A DNA stretch of 64,000 nt. Origin: Epilithonimonas vandammei. Lineage in GTDB: Bacteria; Bacteroidota; Bacteroidia; Flavobacteriales; Weeksellaceae. The notes beneath the pieces were generated by a model. It worked only from the letters and a program-made list of their open reading frames with translations. It did no database searches and was not told the DNA's origin. The DNA lies in contig NZ_CP034161.1 of NCBI RefSeq assembly GCF_003860525.1, positions 1,488,001 through 1,552,000 of the forward strand. Direction: 5' to 3'. The position numbers and the translations under genes were made by a program. Shown here piece after piece: positions 17,532 through 25,691 of the stretch. Within the stretch, counting starts at the first letter, position 1. Each line of letters opens with the position of its first letter.

Positions 17532-18230
17532 ATGCTATACCTTTTACCAGCTTATCTTTCCGAAAATTCTCCAGCAGATTATTTTGCACCAACAATCAAA
17601 GACATCATTATGAATGTTGACCATTATTTTGTAGAGAACGAAAAGACAGCCAGAAAAGTCATCAAATTTTTTGCTCCTGAAAAAAAGCAGCCAGACTTAA
17701 AACTATTTCTACTTGACAAATATTCTGAAACATCAGATTTGAAAGAAGCGCAAAAACTGATGAAAGAAGGCGTAGATTTCGGATTGTTGTCGGAAGCCGG
17801 CTTGCCTTGCATCGGCGATCCAGGAAATATAATGGTCGGTTGGTCTCATAAAAATAACATCAAAGTCATTCCTGTTAACGGACCAAGTTCTTTTGTTCTG
17901 GCTTTGATTGCAAGTGGCTTCAATGGACAGCAATTTTCTTTCAATGGTTATTTGGCGATTGAAAAAGATAAAAAGAAAAAGGAAATTCAACATTTGGAAA
18001 ATCTGGTTGAAAAAACTGGATTTACACAGATTTTTATGGAAACACCTTACAGAAATAATCCATTGTTCGAAGATTTGACCAAGTTTCTGAATCCCAATAC
18101 AAAATTGTGCATTGCTGCCAACATCAATGACCCGGAAACCGAATTTATCAAAACAAAAACGATTAACGATTGGAAAAAAGAAAAGCCCGAGTTACATAAG
18201 ATTCCGGCAGTTTTTCTAATCGGAAAATAA
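17532..18230 (+). CDS. RsmI-like SAM-dependent methyltransferase (tetrapyrrole methylase fold)
   Basis: A 232-residue protein with the tetrapyrrole methylase fold. It resembles RsmI (16S rRNA C1402 2'-O-methyltransferase): LLSEAGLPCIGDPGNIMVGW, then VIPVNGPSSFVLALIASGFNGQQFSFNGYL and IFMETPYRNNPLFEDL. This is the shorter Bacteroidota variant lacking the typical N-terminal start of RsmI, so its target is less certain. It is probably cytoplasmic. A strong inverted repeat follows directly after its stop. Confidence 0.82.
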   Translation: MLYLLPAYLSENSPADYFAPTIKDIIMNVDHYFVENEKTARKVIKFFAPEKKQPDLKLFLLDKYSETSDLKEAQKLMKEGVDFGLLSEAGLPCIGDPGNIMVGWSHKNNIKVIPVNGPSSFVLALIASGFNGQQFSFNGYLAIEKDKKKKEIQHLENLVEKTGFTQIFMETPYRNNPLFEDLTKFLNPNTKLCIAANINDPETEFIKTKTINDWKKEKPELHKIPAVFLIGK

Positions 18231-18237
18231 TTTAAAA

Positions 18238-18297
18238 ACCATATAGACACATAGCTATTTATTCTTTAAAGTCACAAAAACTATGTGTCTATATGGT
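18238..18297. repeat. 17-bp perfect inverted repeat (ACACATAG-type)
   Basis: ACCATATAGACACATAG and CTATGTGTCTATATGGT are perfectly complementary around a 26-nt spacer. A partial copy occurs near 15052. It lies between two plus-strand genes and may act in transcript termination or processing, but no clean U-tract follows. Confidence 0.75.
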
Positions 18298-18337
18298 GAA
18301 AATATTTTGTAAATTCAAGAATTGTAAATTTAAGACT

Positions 18338-19486
18338 ATGAACCAGAATTATCCTTTTTATCTCAAGTTATCTTGTGTTCTTATAAGCATTGTTGTTTTA
18401 GGATTTCTTGCCATTATTGGTGAGCAGATTTTTGTTCCGATGATTTTGGGATTGCTGGTTGCGATTTTGCTGACACCGCTTTCTCGTTTTATGGAAAAAA
18501 GATTGAGATTTCCAAGAAGTTTGTCTTCTATTGTTGCAAGTCTTTTGGCGTTGGCAATTATTGGAGGTGTGATTTACGGAATCTCGATGCAAGTTGCTAA
18601 ATTATCCAATGATTGGCCTCAGTTTCAGAAGCAATTTATCACTTTGACGGATGATTTGCAAAGTTGGATTTCCAAGACTTTCGGAGTCAGAAGACGCGAC
18701 CAATTGGAGTATCTGAATGACACAGCAAAAAAATCAATTAGTACAGGAACTGCGATTTTGGAAAGTGCTTTGAAATCGATTGGTTATATCTTGATGCTAA
18801 CAGGTTTTACGTTTTTGTTTGCCTTATTTTTCCTTTTATACAGAACGCATCTTTTAAAATTCTTGGTAGCAAGTTTTACAGAATCATATCACAAAACTGT
18901 TTTTGAAGTGGTTCACAGTATTCAGTTTATGGTGAAAAAATATCTCGTTGGATTGTTTCTGCAAATGATTATTGTAACGATTTTATCTTTAATTGCTTAT
19001 ACGATTATCGGTGTTAAATATAATTTTATGCTGGCAATTATCACAGGAATCCTCAATATTTTGCCTTATATCGGGATTTTTATTGCTTTATTGATTGGCG
19101 CTTTGATTACGTTCGCGACATCCGGAATCAGTCACGTTTTGTTTATTGTGATTGCGATTGTTGTGATTCATGCGATTGACGGAAATATCATAATGCCAAG
19201 AGTTGTCGGTTCCAAAGTGAAAATCAATTCTTTGATTGTGATTATCGGTTTGGTAATCGGTGAAATGCTTTGGGGAATTGCGGGAATGTTTTTGACAATT
19301 CCAGTTTTGGCGATTCTGAAAATTATTTTTGATAGAGTAGAAGGTCTTCAGTCTTGGGGTTTCCTGATGGGTGAAGATGATGAAGTACCTGTTTTCAAAT
19401 CTACTTTTGATAAGTATTTTCAGAAGAAAAAAGCTGAGTTGAAATCCAATGAAATTAATGATTCTGAAAGTGAATCTGCAGACTAA
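18338..19486 (+). CDS. AI-2E family transporter
   Basis: About 382 residues from ATG 18338 (MNQNYPFYLKLSCV), chosen because the upstream codons fall in the inverted repeat. It is a polytopic membrane protein with paired N-terminal segments and the family region GILNILPYIGIFIALLIGAL. HAIDGNIIMPRVVGSKVKIN and GIAGMFLTIPVLAILKIIFD follow. The family includes E. coli TqsA, linked to autoinducer-2 export, but many members move other substrates or ions, so the substrate is open. Confidence 0.88.
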   Translation: MNQNYPFYLKLSCVLISIVVLGFLAIIGEQIFVPMILGLLVAILLTPLSRFMEKRLRFPRSLSSIVASLLALAIIGGVIYGISMQVAKLSNDWPQFQKQFITLTDDLQSWISKTFGVRRRDQLEYLNDTAKKSISTGTAILESALKSIGYILMLTGFTFLFALFFLLYRTHLLKFLVASFTESYHKTVFEVVHSIQFMVKKYLVGLFLQMIIVTILSLIAYTIIGVKYNFMLAIITGILNILPYIGIFIALLIGALITFATSGISHVLFIVIAIVVIHAIDGNIIMPRVVGSKVKINSLIVIIGLVIGEMLWGIAGMFLTIPVLAILKIIFDRVEGLQSWGFLMGEDDEVPVFKSTFDKYFQKKKAELKSNEINDSESESAD

Positions 19487-19500
19487 ACGTGATTGGTATG

Positions 19501-19563
19501 AATCACTTGCAGCCCGGCTTGAGCGGAAATCCTTTTTACGCAACGCAGTGGAGTGAAAAGATT
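19501..19563. repeat. dispersed intergenic repeat, inverted partner of 17225-17287
   Basis: It starts AATCACTTGCAGCCCGGCTT and ends in AGTGAAAAGATT. It is almost the reverse complement of 17225-17287. A related GC-richer segment (CTCCACTCAAGTCGGGGCGC) occurs at about 59049-59068. Confidence 0.75.
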
Positions 19564-19609
19564 GGGAGCGGAAGACGGATAAAGCTGCCCCAAATAATAA
19601 AATTGAATT

Positions 19610-20224
19610 ATGAAAAAATTAAGTTTCCTATTCCTGATATTGTCTTTGTTTCTAAATGCTCAGACCGAAAAAGAAAATATTGCATCGATAAAAAAGTTCC
19701 AAAAAGAACTCAATTCAGAATATCTGAACCCCAAAGAATCACCTTTGCGAGGCGATAATCTGAAGAATTTTAAAAAGCATCCGTTCTTTCCAATTAATCT
19801 AAAATACAGAGTTACAGCAAAATTTGTAAAAACCGAAAATCCTGTTCCGTTTGAATTGCCAACTTCTTCTGGAAAATTCAAACAATATCAGGAATATGGA
19901 AAAGCAACTTTTGAATTGGACGGAAAATCGTTGACCTTGACTTTATATCAAAGTCTGGATTTGATGAAAATGGAGAAATATAAAGACCATCTTTTCTTGC
20001 CTTTCCGAGATGAAACCAATGAAAAAGAAACTTACGGCGGCGGAAAATATATGGATTTGAAAATCCCTGCCGGAAACGAAATCATTCTGGATTTTAACCA
20101 ATCTTATCAACCTTATTGTGCTTATAATGCTTTTGATTATAATTGCCCAATTGTTCCAGCAGAAAACAAATTACCAGTGAGAATTGAAGCTGGTGTGAAG
20201 TATGAGGATGTTTATCATCATTAA
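19610..20224 (+). CDS. DUF1684 domain-containing exported protein
   Basis: A 204-residue protein with signal peptide MKKLSFLFLILSLFLNAQ. The mature part carries DUF1684 features: SPLRGDNLKNFKKHPFFPI, then FLPFRDETNEKETYGGGKYM, and LDFNQSYQPYCAYNAFDYNC followed by PIVPAENKLPVRIEAG near the C-terminus. The function is unknown. Members occur widely in Bacteroidota and Actinobacteria. It is probably periplasmic. The start is supported by the signal peptide. Confidence 0.85.
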   Translation: MKKLSFLFLILSLFLNAQTEKENIASIKKFQKELNSEYLNPKESPLRGDNLKNFKKHPFFPINLKYRVTAKFVKTENPVPFELPTSSGKFKQYQEYGKATFELDGKSLTLTLYQSLDLMKMEKYKDHLFLPFRDETNEKETYGGGKYMDLKIPAGNEIILDFNQSYQPYCAYNAFDYNCPIVPAENKLPVRIEAGVKYEDVYHH

Positions 20225-20296
20225 TTTTTAACTTTAACTTCCTTTAACAACGGATTTGCATAATCCTTGGAACTCATCTCTCAAAATAATAAAATT

Positions 20297-20674
20297 ATGA
20301 GCGATAAAAAATTAGCCGGACTATGGATTGACGGCAGAAAAGCAATAGTTGTGACGAATCACGATGGACAGGATGTTTCAGAATTTGAAGTGAAACAAAT
20401 TGTATTTGCAGATGTACAGCACGGCAACTCCAATGAAAACGCTGCAAACAATGTAGAACAAACCAACAAGTCAAAATTCTTTAAAGAGATAGAAAAAGTC
20501 ATCACCAATAGTACAGAGTTGTATATTACGGGACCTGGAACTTCTCAAGAAGAATTACGAAATCATTTGTTAGAAACACCTCAGTATAAGAATCTGAACA
20601 TCAAATTAGGAACAGATTCCCAACTCAGCGAAGAGCAAGTTTTGGAAGAAGTGAAATCTCATTTCCACGCATAA
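20297..20674 (+). CDS. small cytoplasmic protein of unknown function
   Basis: About 125 residues from ATG 20297 (MSDKKLAGLWIDGRKAIVV). I prefer this over the upstream in-frame ATG at 20267. The N-terminal LWIDGRKAIVV and the ELYITGPGTSQEELRNHLLE segment recall the release-factor/eRF1-like family that binds translational machinery, seen in other short bacterial proteins of this type, but I cannot confirm it. No signal peptide or membrane segment. Followed by a shared bidirectional terminator. Confidence 0.65.
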   Translation: MSDKKLAGLWIDGRKAIVVTNHDGQDVSEFEVKQIVFADVQHGNSNENAANNVEQTNKSKFFKEIEKVITNSTELYITGPGTSQEELRNHLLETPQYKNLNIKLGTDSQLSEEQVLEEVKSHFHA

Positions 20675-20678
20675 AGCA

Positions 20679-20706
20679 AAAGCGAAGGTTAATCTTCGCT
20701 TTTTTT
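20679..20706. terminator. bidirectional terminator between convergent genes
   Basis: Arms AAGCGAAG and CTTCGCTT with a 6-nt loop, followed by T-rich sequence on the plus strand. It ends the small gene at 20297 and lies immediately past the mutS2 stop. Confidence 0.85.
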
Positions 20707-22846
20707 ATATTCTCTCCAATTCTCCAGAATCAATCGTGGTTTTGAAGGTTCCGTAGTTAACAATGACTTTGTTTTTTGAAATCTTTTCAATAGTGCCTAC
20801 ACTGGTGCTTCCGGTGATTCGCACACGTTGTCCGACTTTCATCCAAACGGCGCGTTCTGCTTTTCGCTTTTCCTCCAGTTTCTCGTTGGTTTCAGCAATT
20901 TTTTCGATAACATCTTCTTTTTTCAATTGTTGCGTGATTTTGCGTTTCACAACCTGAAGACGTTTACTTTCGTCTTTGTCAGTTCCCAATTTCCGGAATT
21001 TTTCCTGCTCAAGAATTTTCACAAAATCTTTCACTACATCTTTTCGGGATTTTCCTTTCACGTAACTGTCGATAAAGGTTTCAATCTTGTTTCCGAATTG
21101 AAGTTTTCTGTGTTCTTCTTCATAAAGTTTTTGAAAATTGAATAACTTTTGCTGAAGTTGTTCGTTCAATTTTTGAAGATTGTCTCGTTTGTCTTCTACA
21201 GAATCTCGTTTTTCCGATAAATCAGATTTTAATTTTTCAACTTCGAATTTTTCCTGCTGAAGTTTCACGATCGTTTTGTCGAGATTGACAATGTCGTGTT
21301 CAACTTTCTTCCTTGCATTTTTGATGATGAATCTTGGGATTCTATTTTTCTCAGCCACTTCAAAAGTGAAAGAACTTCCGGCTTGCCCGATTTCCAATTT
21401 ATAAAGTGGTTCCAATGTTCTTTCGTCAAAAAGCATCGCTGCGTTTGTAGCTGCAGGAAGATTTTCCACAACCAGTTTGATATTGGTATAATGCGTTGTG
21501 ATGATTCCAAAACTTTTCTTGTCATAGAAATATTCCATAAAACTTTCCGCCAAAGCGCCACCTAATTCCGGATCAGAACCAGTCCCGAATTCGTCAATCA
21601 AAAGCAGGGTTTTGTTATCCGCTTCTCGAATCATTCCGGACATCTTTTTCAAGCGGGAAGAGTAAGTTGATAAGTGATTTTCTATGGATTGATTATCACC
21701 AATATCAGTCATAATTTTCTCAAAGAAAAACATTTCGGATTTTGGATGGACAGGAACCAGAATTCCGCTCTGAATCATCACTTGTAACAATCCAACTGTT
21801 TTCAAAGTGATGGATTTTCCACCAGCATTTGGTCCGGAGATACAGATGATCCGGTTATGTTCTGTTAAGGTTAGCGTTTGTGGGAAAATCTCTTTATTTT
21901 CATTTTTATTTCTGATCCAAAGCAACGGATGAAAAGCATCTTTCAGACGCAAGGTCTGATGTCTGTTGATTTTCGGTAAGATTCCGTTCACTTTTTCAGC
22001 AAATTTGGCTTTGGCTCGGATTAAGTCCAGATCAAAAATATAAGTCTGATAATCCGAAAGTTGAGGCTGGAATTCTGATAACTCCGCTGTTAATTTTCTA
22101 AGAATTTTATCGATTTCTTTTTTCTCTTCTTCCTGATTTTCCTTCAGTTTAAAATAATGTTTCACTACACTTTCCGGCTGCATAAAAGTAATAGAACCCG
22201 TTTTGGAAATTCCTAAAACACGTCCGTTAACTCTTTTTTTGAAGCCCGATTTTACTGCTAAAACTCTTTGATCCTCAATGATACTTTCTCTAATATCTTC
22301 TAAAAATTCTGAATAAGTAGCTAAAGAACGATTGAAATTCTCATCAACGGCTTTTCTGGCGTGCTGTATTTCGGTTCTTAAAGTTTTCAGAACAGCAGAA
22401 GCATCACTTTTAACATCTCCAAATCGGTTGAAAACTTTATCCACTTTATCAATGATTTCTTTTCGGAATTCTAAGTCTTTCACTTCTTCCAAAAGTGTGG
22501 GGAATGCTTCTGAAAGCTGAGGGAAGAATTTTTGCAGTTTTCCGATTTGTTCCGTGATCGTTTTGATTTTGATAAACGATTTGTTTTCTAATCGGTAATT
22601 CTCGATCAGCATCAATTTCAATTCTTCTTCGATGTCTTCGTATTCATCAAAGGGAATAGCGTTGGAACTTTCAAAACTTGTTAGGAATTCCGAAGTTTTC
22701 TTCAGAGATAATTCTGCTTCGTCAATTTCCATTGGGCGAAGTTCCATGATGTTGTCTGCCGTTTTTGGCGAATAAGCGAAAGGGGCGATTTCCGCAAGAA
22801 GTTCCGGAAATTCGAGTTCGTTAAGGTCTGCTTGATTGATATTCAC
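20705..22846 (-). CDS. mutS2: MutS2-family ATPase
   Basis: A 713-residue MutS homologue without the mismatch-recognition domain I. The ATPase has Walker A CISGPNAGGKSITLKT and Walker B LLLIDEFGTGSDPELGG, then FGIITTHYTNIKL. Two long coiled-coil stretches follow (about 520-640). MutS2 proteins act on branched DNA or split collided ribosomes. The protein ends in TTIDSGELERI, and the C-terminal Smr nuclease domain of the roughly 780-residue canonical form is absent. It lies next to the cassette array but has no evident link to it. Confidence 0.9.
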   Translation of the reverse strand: MNINQADLNELEFPELLAEIAPFAYSPKTADNIMELRPMEIDEAELSLKKTSEFLTSFESSNAIPFDEYEDIEEELKLMLIENYRLENKSFIKIKTITEQIGKLQKFFPQLSEAFPTLLEEVKDLEFRKEIIDKVDKVFNRFGDVKSDASAVLKTLRTEIQHARKAVDENFNRSLATYSEFLEDIRESIIEDQRVLAVKSGFKKRVNGRVLGISKTGSITFMQPESVVKHYFKLKENQEEEKKEIDKILRKLTAELSEFQPQLSDYQTYIFDLDLIRAKAKFAEKVNGILPKINRHQTLRLKDAFHPLLWIRNKNENKEIFPQTLTLTEHNRIICISGPNAGGKSITLKTVGLLQVMIQSGILVPVHPKSEMFFFEKIMTDIGDNQSIENHLSTYSSRLKKMSGMIREADNKTLLLIDEFGTGSDPELGGALAESFMEYFYDKKSFGIITTHYTNIKLVVENLPAATNAAMLFDERTLEPLYKLEIGQAGSSFTFEVAEKNRIPRFIIKNARKKVEHDIVNLDKTIVKLQQEKFEVEKLKSDLSEKRDSVEDKRDNLQKLNEQLQQKLFNFQKLYEEEHRKLQFGNKIETFIDSYVKGKSRKDVVKDFVKILEQEKFRKLGTDKDESKRLQVVKRKITQQLKKEDVIEKIAETNEKLEEKRKAERAVWMKVGQRVRITGSTSVGTIEKISKNKVIVNYGTFKTTIDSGELERI

Positions 22847-23010
22847 AGAGCAAATTTACTGAGATAAATTTAGAATGAAAACATTTGTAGCGGATTAGAT
22901 TTTAAATTATCAATCTTTTCCCTGACAGATAGTTATCATAACAATTATTAATTTAATAATTTTTGAAATGGATTTTTATAAATCATCCAATGAGAATTAA
23001 TACGGGTTTA

Positions 23011-23065
23011 TACGGAGTATGTACGGGGTATGTATGGCGTATGTACGGAGTATCTCCGAAGTGTG
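23011..23065. repeat. 11-bp tandem repeat, five units
   Basis: Units TACGGAGTATG, TACGGGGTATG, TATGGCGTATG, TACGGAGTATC and a degraded TCCGAAGTGTG follow each other without gaps. The period is not a multiple of three and no ORF uses it. Confidence 0.8.
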
Positions 23066-23303
23066 TAACGCAAAATATTCTCCCATGATTTGAGAATCTT
23101 GCAAAAAGAAGTCCGTTTTCGGGGCCGAATCGATTGGATAATCTTATTGTTTTGTGAGTTTTAAATGAATAATTATCTGATTATCATTTGTTTGTAAAGA
23201 ACGATGTGCTGTAGTATGTGTTAAAGTTTCAGTTGTGAAGGCCGGCTAAAAAAAGTAAGAGAAAGCTGTTTTAATTATTTTTTATAGCATTACTTTAACC
23301 ATT

Positions 23304-23369
23304 GCGCATTTCATATAGCTTGCAGAGAAAATGCGAAACTAAATTACTAATATTCTATATGAAATACGC
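23304..23369. repeat. inverted repeat just before the array
   Basis: GCGCATTTCATATAG (23304-23318) and CTATATGAAATACGC (23355-23369) are complementary at 14 of 15 positions. They end 93 bp before the first cassette boundary at 23463. It could be part of the array's attachment site or a regulatory hairpin; nothing else identifies it. Confidence 0.65.
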
Positions 23370-23503
23370 AACAAACTATCAGTGTAAAACACTCTTCTTT
23401 AAAGAGTTTTAAACAAATATAGAAAAATATCCATTATATGATAAACTTTCGTATATTTGGGTGTTACCTGCAATGTTATAAAAAACCGCACAAAATACAG
23501 AAT

Positions 23504-24322
23504 ATGAGGAATTTAACACTTTTATTTTTACTTTTTACAAATCTTTATTTTTCGCAAACCAACCGATTTATTTATGAATTAAAATATCGGAGCGAACCAA
23601 CCCAAGATTATAGAACTGATTTAATGGCGTTAGATATTGACGCAAAAAATGTAAGATTTTACGATTATAAATTTGTAGAATATGACAGCATAAATAAAAA
23701 AGCGAACGAATATTCCTCACGTTACAGCACAAAAACCGACCAAGTTTTAACTAGAAAATTAAATTCTAACAAAAATATTTGGTATAGAGACTTTTTTGAC
23801 TATTTCGCAGTCACTACAAACGACGAAATGAAGTGGAAACTCTCAAATGAAACGCAAAATTTTGAAGGCTACAAACTTCAAAAAGCAACTACAAAATTTG
23901 CGGGAAGAGATTGGACGGCTTGGTTTTCAAAAGATGTAAATATTTCTGAAGGACCTTACAAATTTAGAGGTTTACCCGGATTGATTTTCATTTTGGAAGA
24001 CAATCAAAAAGATTTTGTTTACAAACTTGTCAAAAACATAAAACTTCCAAGAACATACGACACAAAGGAATTTGTTGAAACACATTACGGAAAACCCGCA
24101 CTTCCCGTAACAAATGAGAAGTTTAACAAATACATTCAGGAAATTTATGCAGACCCAATAAGAATGTTTTCTGCTCAAATGAAGGATGGAGGAAAAGCGA
24201 CATTTAAAAATGAAACTGTTGAAAGCATGGAAGAACTTAATAAGAAAAAAGCAATGTTGCAAAATGGAATTAAAAGCAGATATATTTATATTGAAAAAGA
24301 CAAAGCGCCAAAATTCAATTAA
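23504..24322 (+). CDS. GLPGLI family exported protein (cassette 1)
   Basis: A 272-residue protein starting at ATG 23504. An earlier in-frame ATG at 23438 lies outside the cassette boundary, so it is rejected. Signal peptide MRNLTLLFLLFTNLYFSQ. The family name motif is visible as YKFRGLPGLIFILEDNQKD around residue 165, preceded by WTAWFSKDVNISEGPYKF. GLPGLI proteins are Bacteroidota-specific, exported and of unknown function. The cassette runs from GTTACCTGCA at 23463 to TGCAGGTAATAAC at 24330. Confidence 0.85.
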   Translation: MRNLTLLFLLFTNLYFSQTNRFIYELKYRSEPTQDYRTDLMALDIDAKNVRFYDYKFVEYDSINKKANEYSSRYSTKTDQVLTRKLNSNKNIWYRDFFDYFAVTTNDEMKWKLSNETQNFEGYKLQKATTKFAGRDWTAWFSKDVNISEGPYKFRGLPGLIFILEDNQKDFVYKLVKNIKLPRTYDTKEFVETHYGKPALPVTNEKFNKYIQEIYADPIRMFSAQMKDGGKATFKNETVESMEELNKKKAMLQNGIKSRYIYIEKDKAPKFN

Positions 24323-24329
24323 TAAACAC

Positions 24330-24342
24330 TGCAGGTAATAAC
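24330..24342 (+). other. R'' box of attC-like site 1 (interrupted by IS91-like copy 1)
   Basis: TGCAGGTAATAAC is the reverse complement of the cassette 1 start GTTACCTGCA apart from three extra bases (TAA). The same three extra bases occur at every site that carries the IS and at neither intact site. The remaining part of the site resumes after the element at 26753. Confidence 0.75.
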
Positions 24343-24572
24343 TAAGCTTTCGTTTTGTCTGCAAGACAAGAAATGAAAGCCCGTTGAACGGAAGCTCCGG
24401 TAGCTTTTCAGCAGTATGATGGTCCTCTTATGGGGATGTCGTTTTTAGAATTTAGAGGTGCAAAGCAGTTTTTTCGGAAGGACTGCTTTTTTTGTAGCGT
24501 TGGGTAGCCTTTGGCAGTGGTTTCTGCGGGGTTTTACTGGCTGTAGGGCACAGCTTCCCTTACCCGCAAAGA

Positions 24573-25691
24573 TTATTTCGCAGACAAAGGTTGGGTGACG
24601 AAAAGAAAGTCCTGCGGCGGACCGCGCTGCCCGAAAATGGCAATGGTTACCAGGTTTCCTTCTTTGCAACACCGGCATTTATTGAGCAAAGTCTTGGGTT
24701 TTGCTTCCGGAACCCGGATGTTTAAATCAGACTGTAAACTCTGCAGTTTCCCACGCTTCCAGCTGCTGCTTAAAATACCGTAATGGCGGATCCGCACAAA
24801 CCTTCTGGGCAGAATATGAAGACTGAAGCGCCTGATAAACTCCACATGGGATAGGGTCATCTCCTTTTTTTCGCCACCTTTCCGGTAATCTTTGTAGCCA
24901 AAACGAACTTCTTTATCGGTAACTTCTTTGATGCGGTGATTGCTGATGGCGACTTTGTGGGTGTATCTGCCTAAATATTCAATCACCTGTTTCGGGCCGC
25001 CAAAAGGTCTTTTGGCATAGACGACCCATTTTTTGGCGAAGAGCCTGTCCATGAGGTCAGCATCTTTAATTCCACAAGCCTTTAATGAAGCCACAAACTT
25101 CGCGCGGAAGACTTTGCTCATCGCCTTTACGGAGAACAGATATTTATCGTTTCGTACTTTCTTTTTCCATCTGCCCTGCCTGTTGATGCCACCACCTGGA
25201 ACAATGCAGTGCAGGTGCGGATGCAAGCTCAAGTTCTGTCCCCACGTGTGAAGTATCGCAATCATTCCGAGCTGCATTCCTTCCGTTTTGCCAAACTGGT
25301 TTAAAGTTGCCCAGGCGGCTTCAAATAAGGTTTTGTAAACAAGGGTGGGATTGGCAATGGACAAACCGTTCAGTTCTTCAGGAAGCGTAAAAACCAGATG
25401 GTAATAGCTGCACGGCAGCAAGTCCGCTTCACGTTTCCGGATCCATTCTTCCTTTTTGTGTCCCTGACACTGGGGACAGTGACGGTTTCTGCAGGAGTTG
25501 TAACTGATGGAGAGGTTTCCGCAGCCATCACACGCATCGATATGACCACCCAACGCTGAAGTGCGGCAATAGGACAGAGCCCGAAGCGTTTTTTCCTGAT
25601 GAACCGTAAAATTCCGGGCCGATAGATTGAGTTTACGAAGAACATCTGCAACGCCTCCGTTTTGATGCTTTGCCTTACTTCGGGATTCCAT
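24573..25691 (-). CDS. tnpA: IS91-family Y2 HUH transposase (type I)
   Basis: About 372 residues from ATG 25691 (MESRSKAKHQNGGVADVL), overlapping the recombinase stop by 17 bp. An N-terminal zinc-binding domain has CDGCGNLSISYNSCRNRHCP. The HUH motif is SLHPHLHCIVPGGG. The two catalytic tyrosines lie in VIEYLGRYTHKVAIS, spaced Y-x3-Y as in IS91. A C-terminal Cys cluster CRCCKEGNLVTIA ends the protein. It should nick single-stranded DNA at the element's ori end for rolling-circle-type transposition. It appears intact. Confidence 0.9.
   Translation of the reverse strand: MESRSKAKHQNGGVADVLRKLNLSARNFTVHQEKTLRALSYCRTSALGGHIDACDGCGNLSISYNSCRNRHCPQCQGHKKEEWIRKREADLLPCSYYHLVFTLPEELNGLSIANPTLVYKTLFEAAWATLNQFGKTEGMQLGMIAILHTWGQNLSLHPHLHCIVPGGGINRQGRWKKKVRNDKYLFSVKAMSKVFRAKFVASLKACGIKDADLMDRLFAKKWVVYAKRPFGGPKQVIEYLGRYTHKVAISNHRIKEVTDKEVRFGYKDYRKGGEKKEMTLSHVEFIRRFSLHILPRRFVRIRHYGILSSSWKRGKLQSLQSDLNIRVPEAKPKTLLNKCRCCKEGNLVTIAIFGQRGPPQDFLFVTQPLSAK

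Larger units (their letters stand above)
22847..23462. other. non-coding region upstream of cassette array
   Basis: A 616-bp gap without a convincing gene. It holds an 11-bp tandem repeat (23011-23065) and an inverted repeat (23304-23369), and ends at the first cassette boundary. This is where an integron attI and integrase promoter would be expected, but no integrase gene is present in the gap or upstream of it. Confidence 0.6.
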
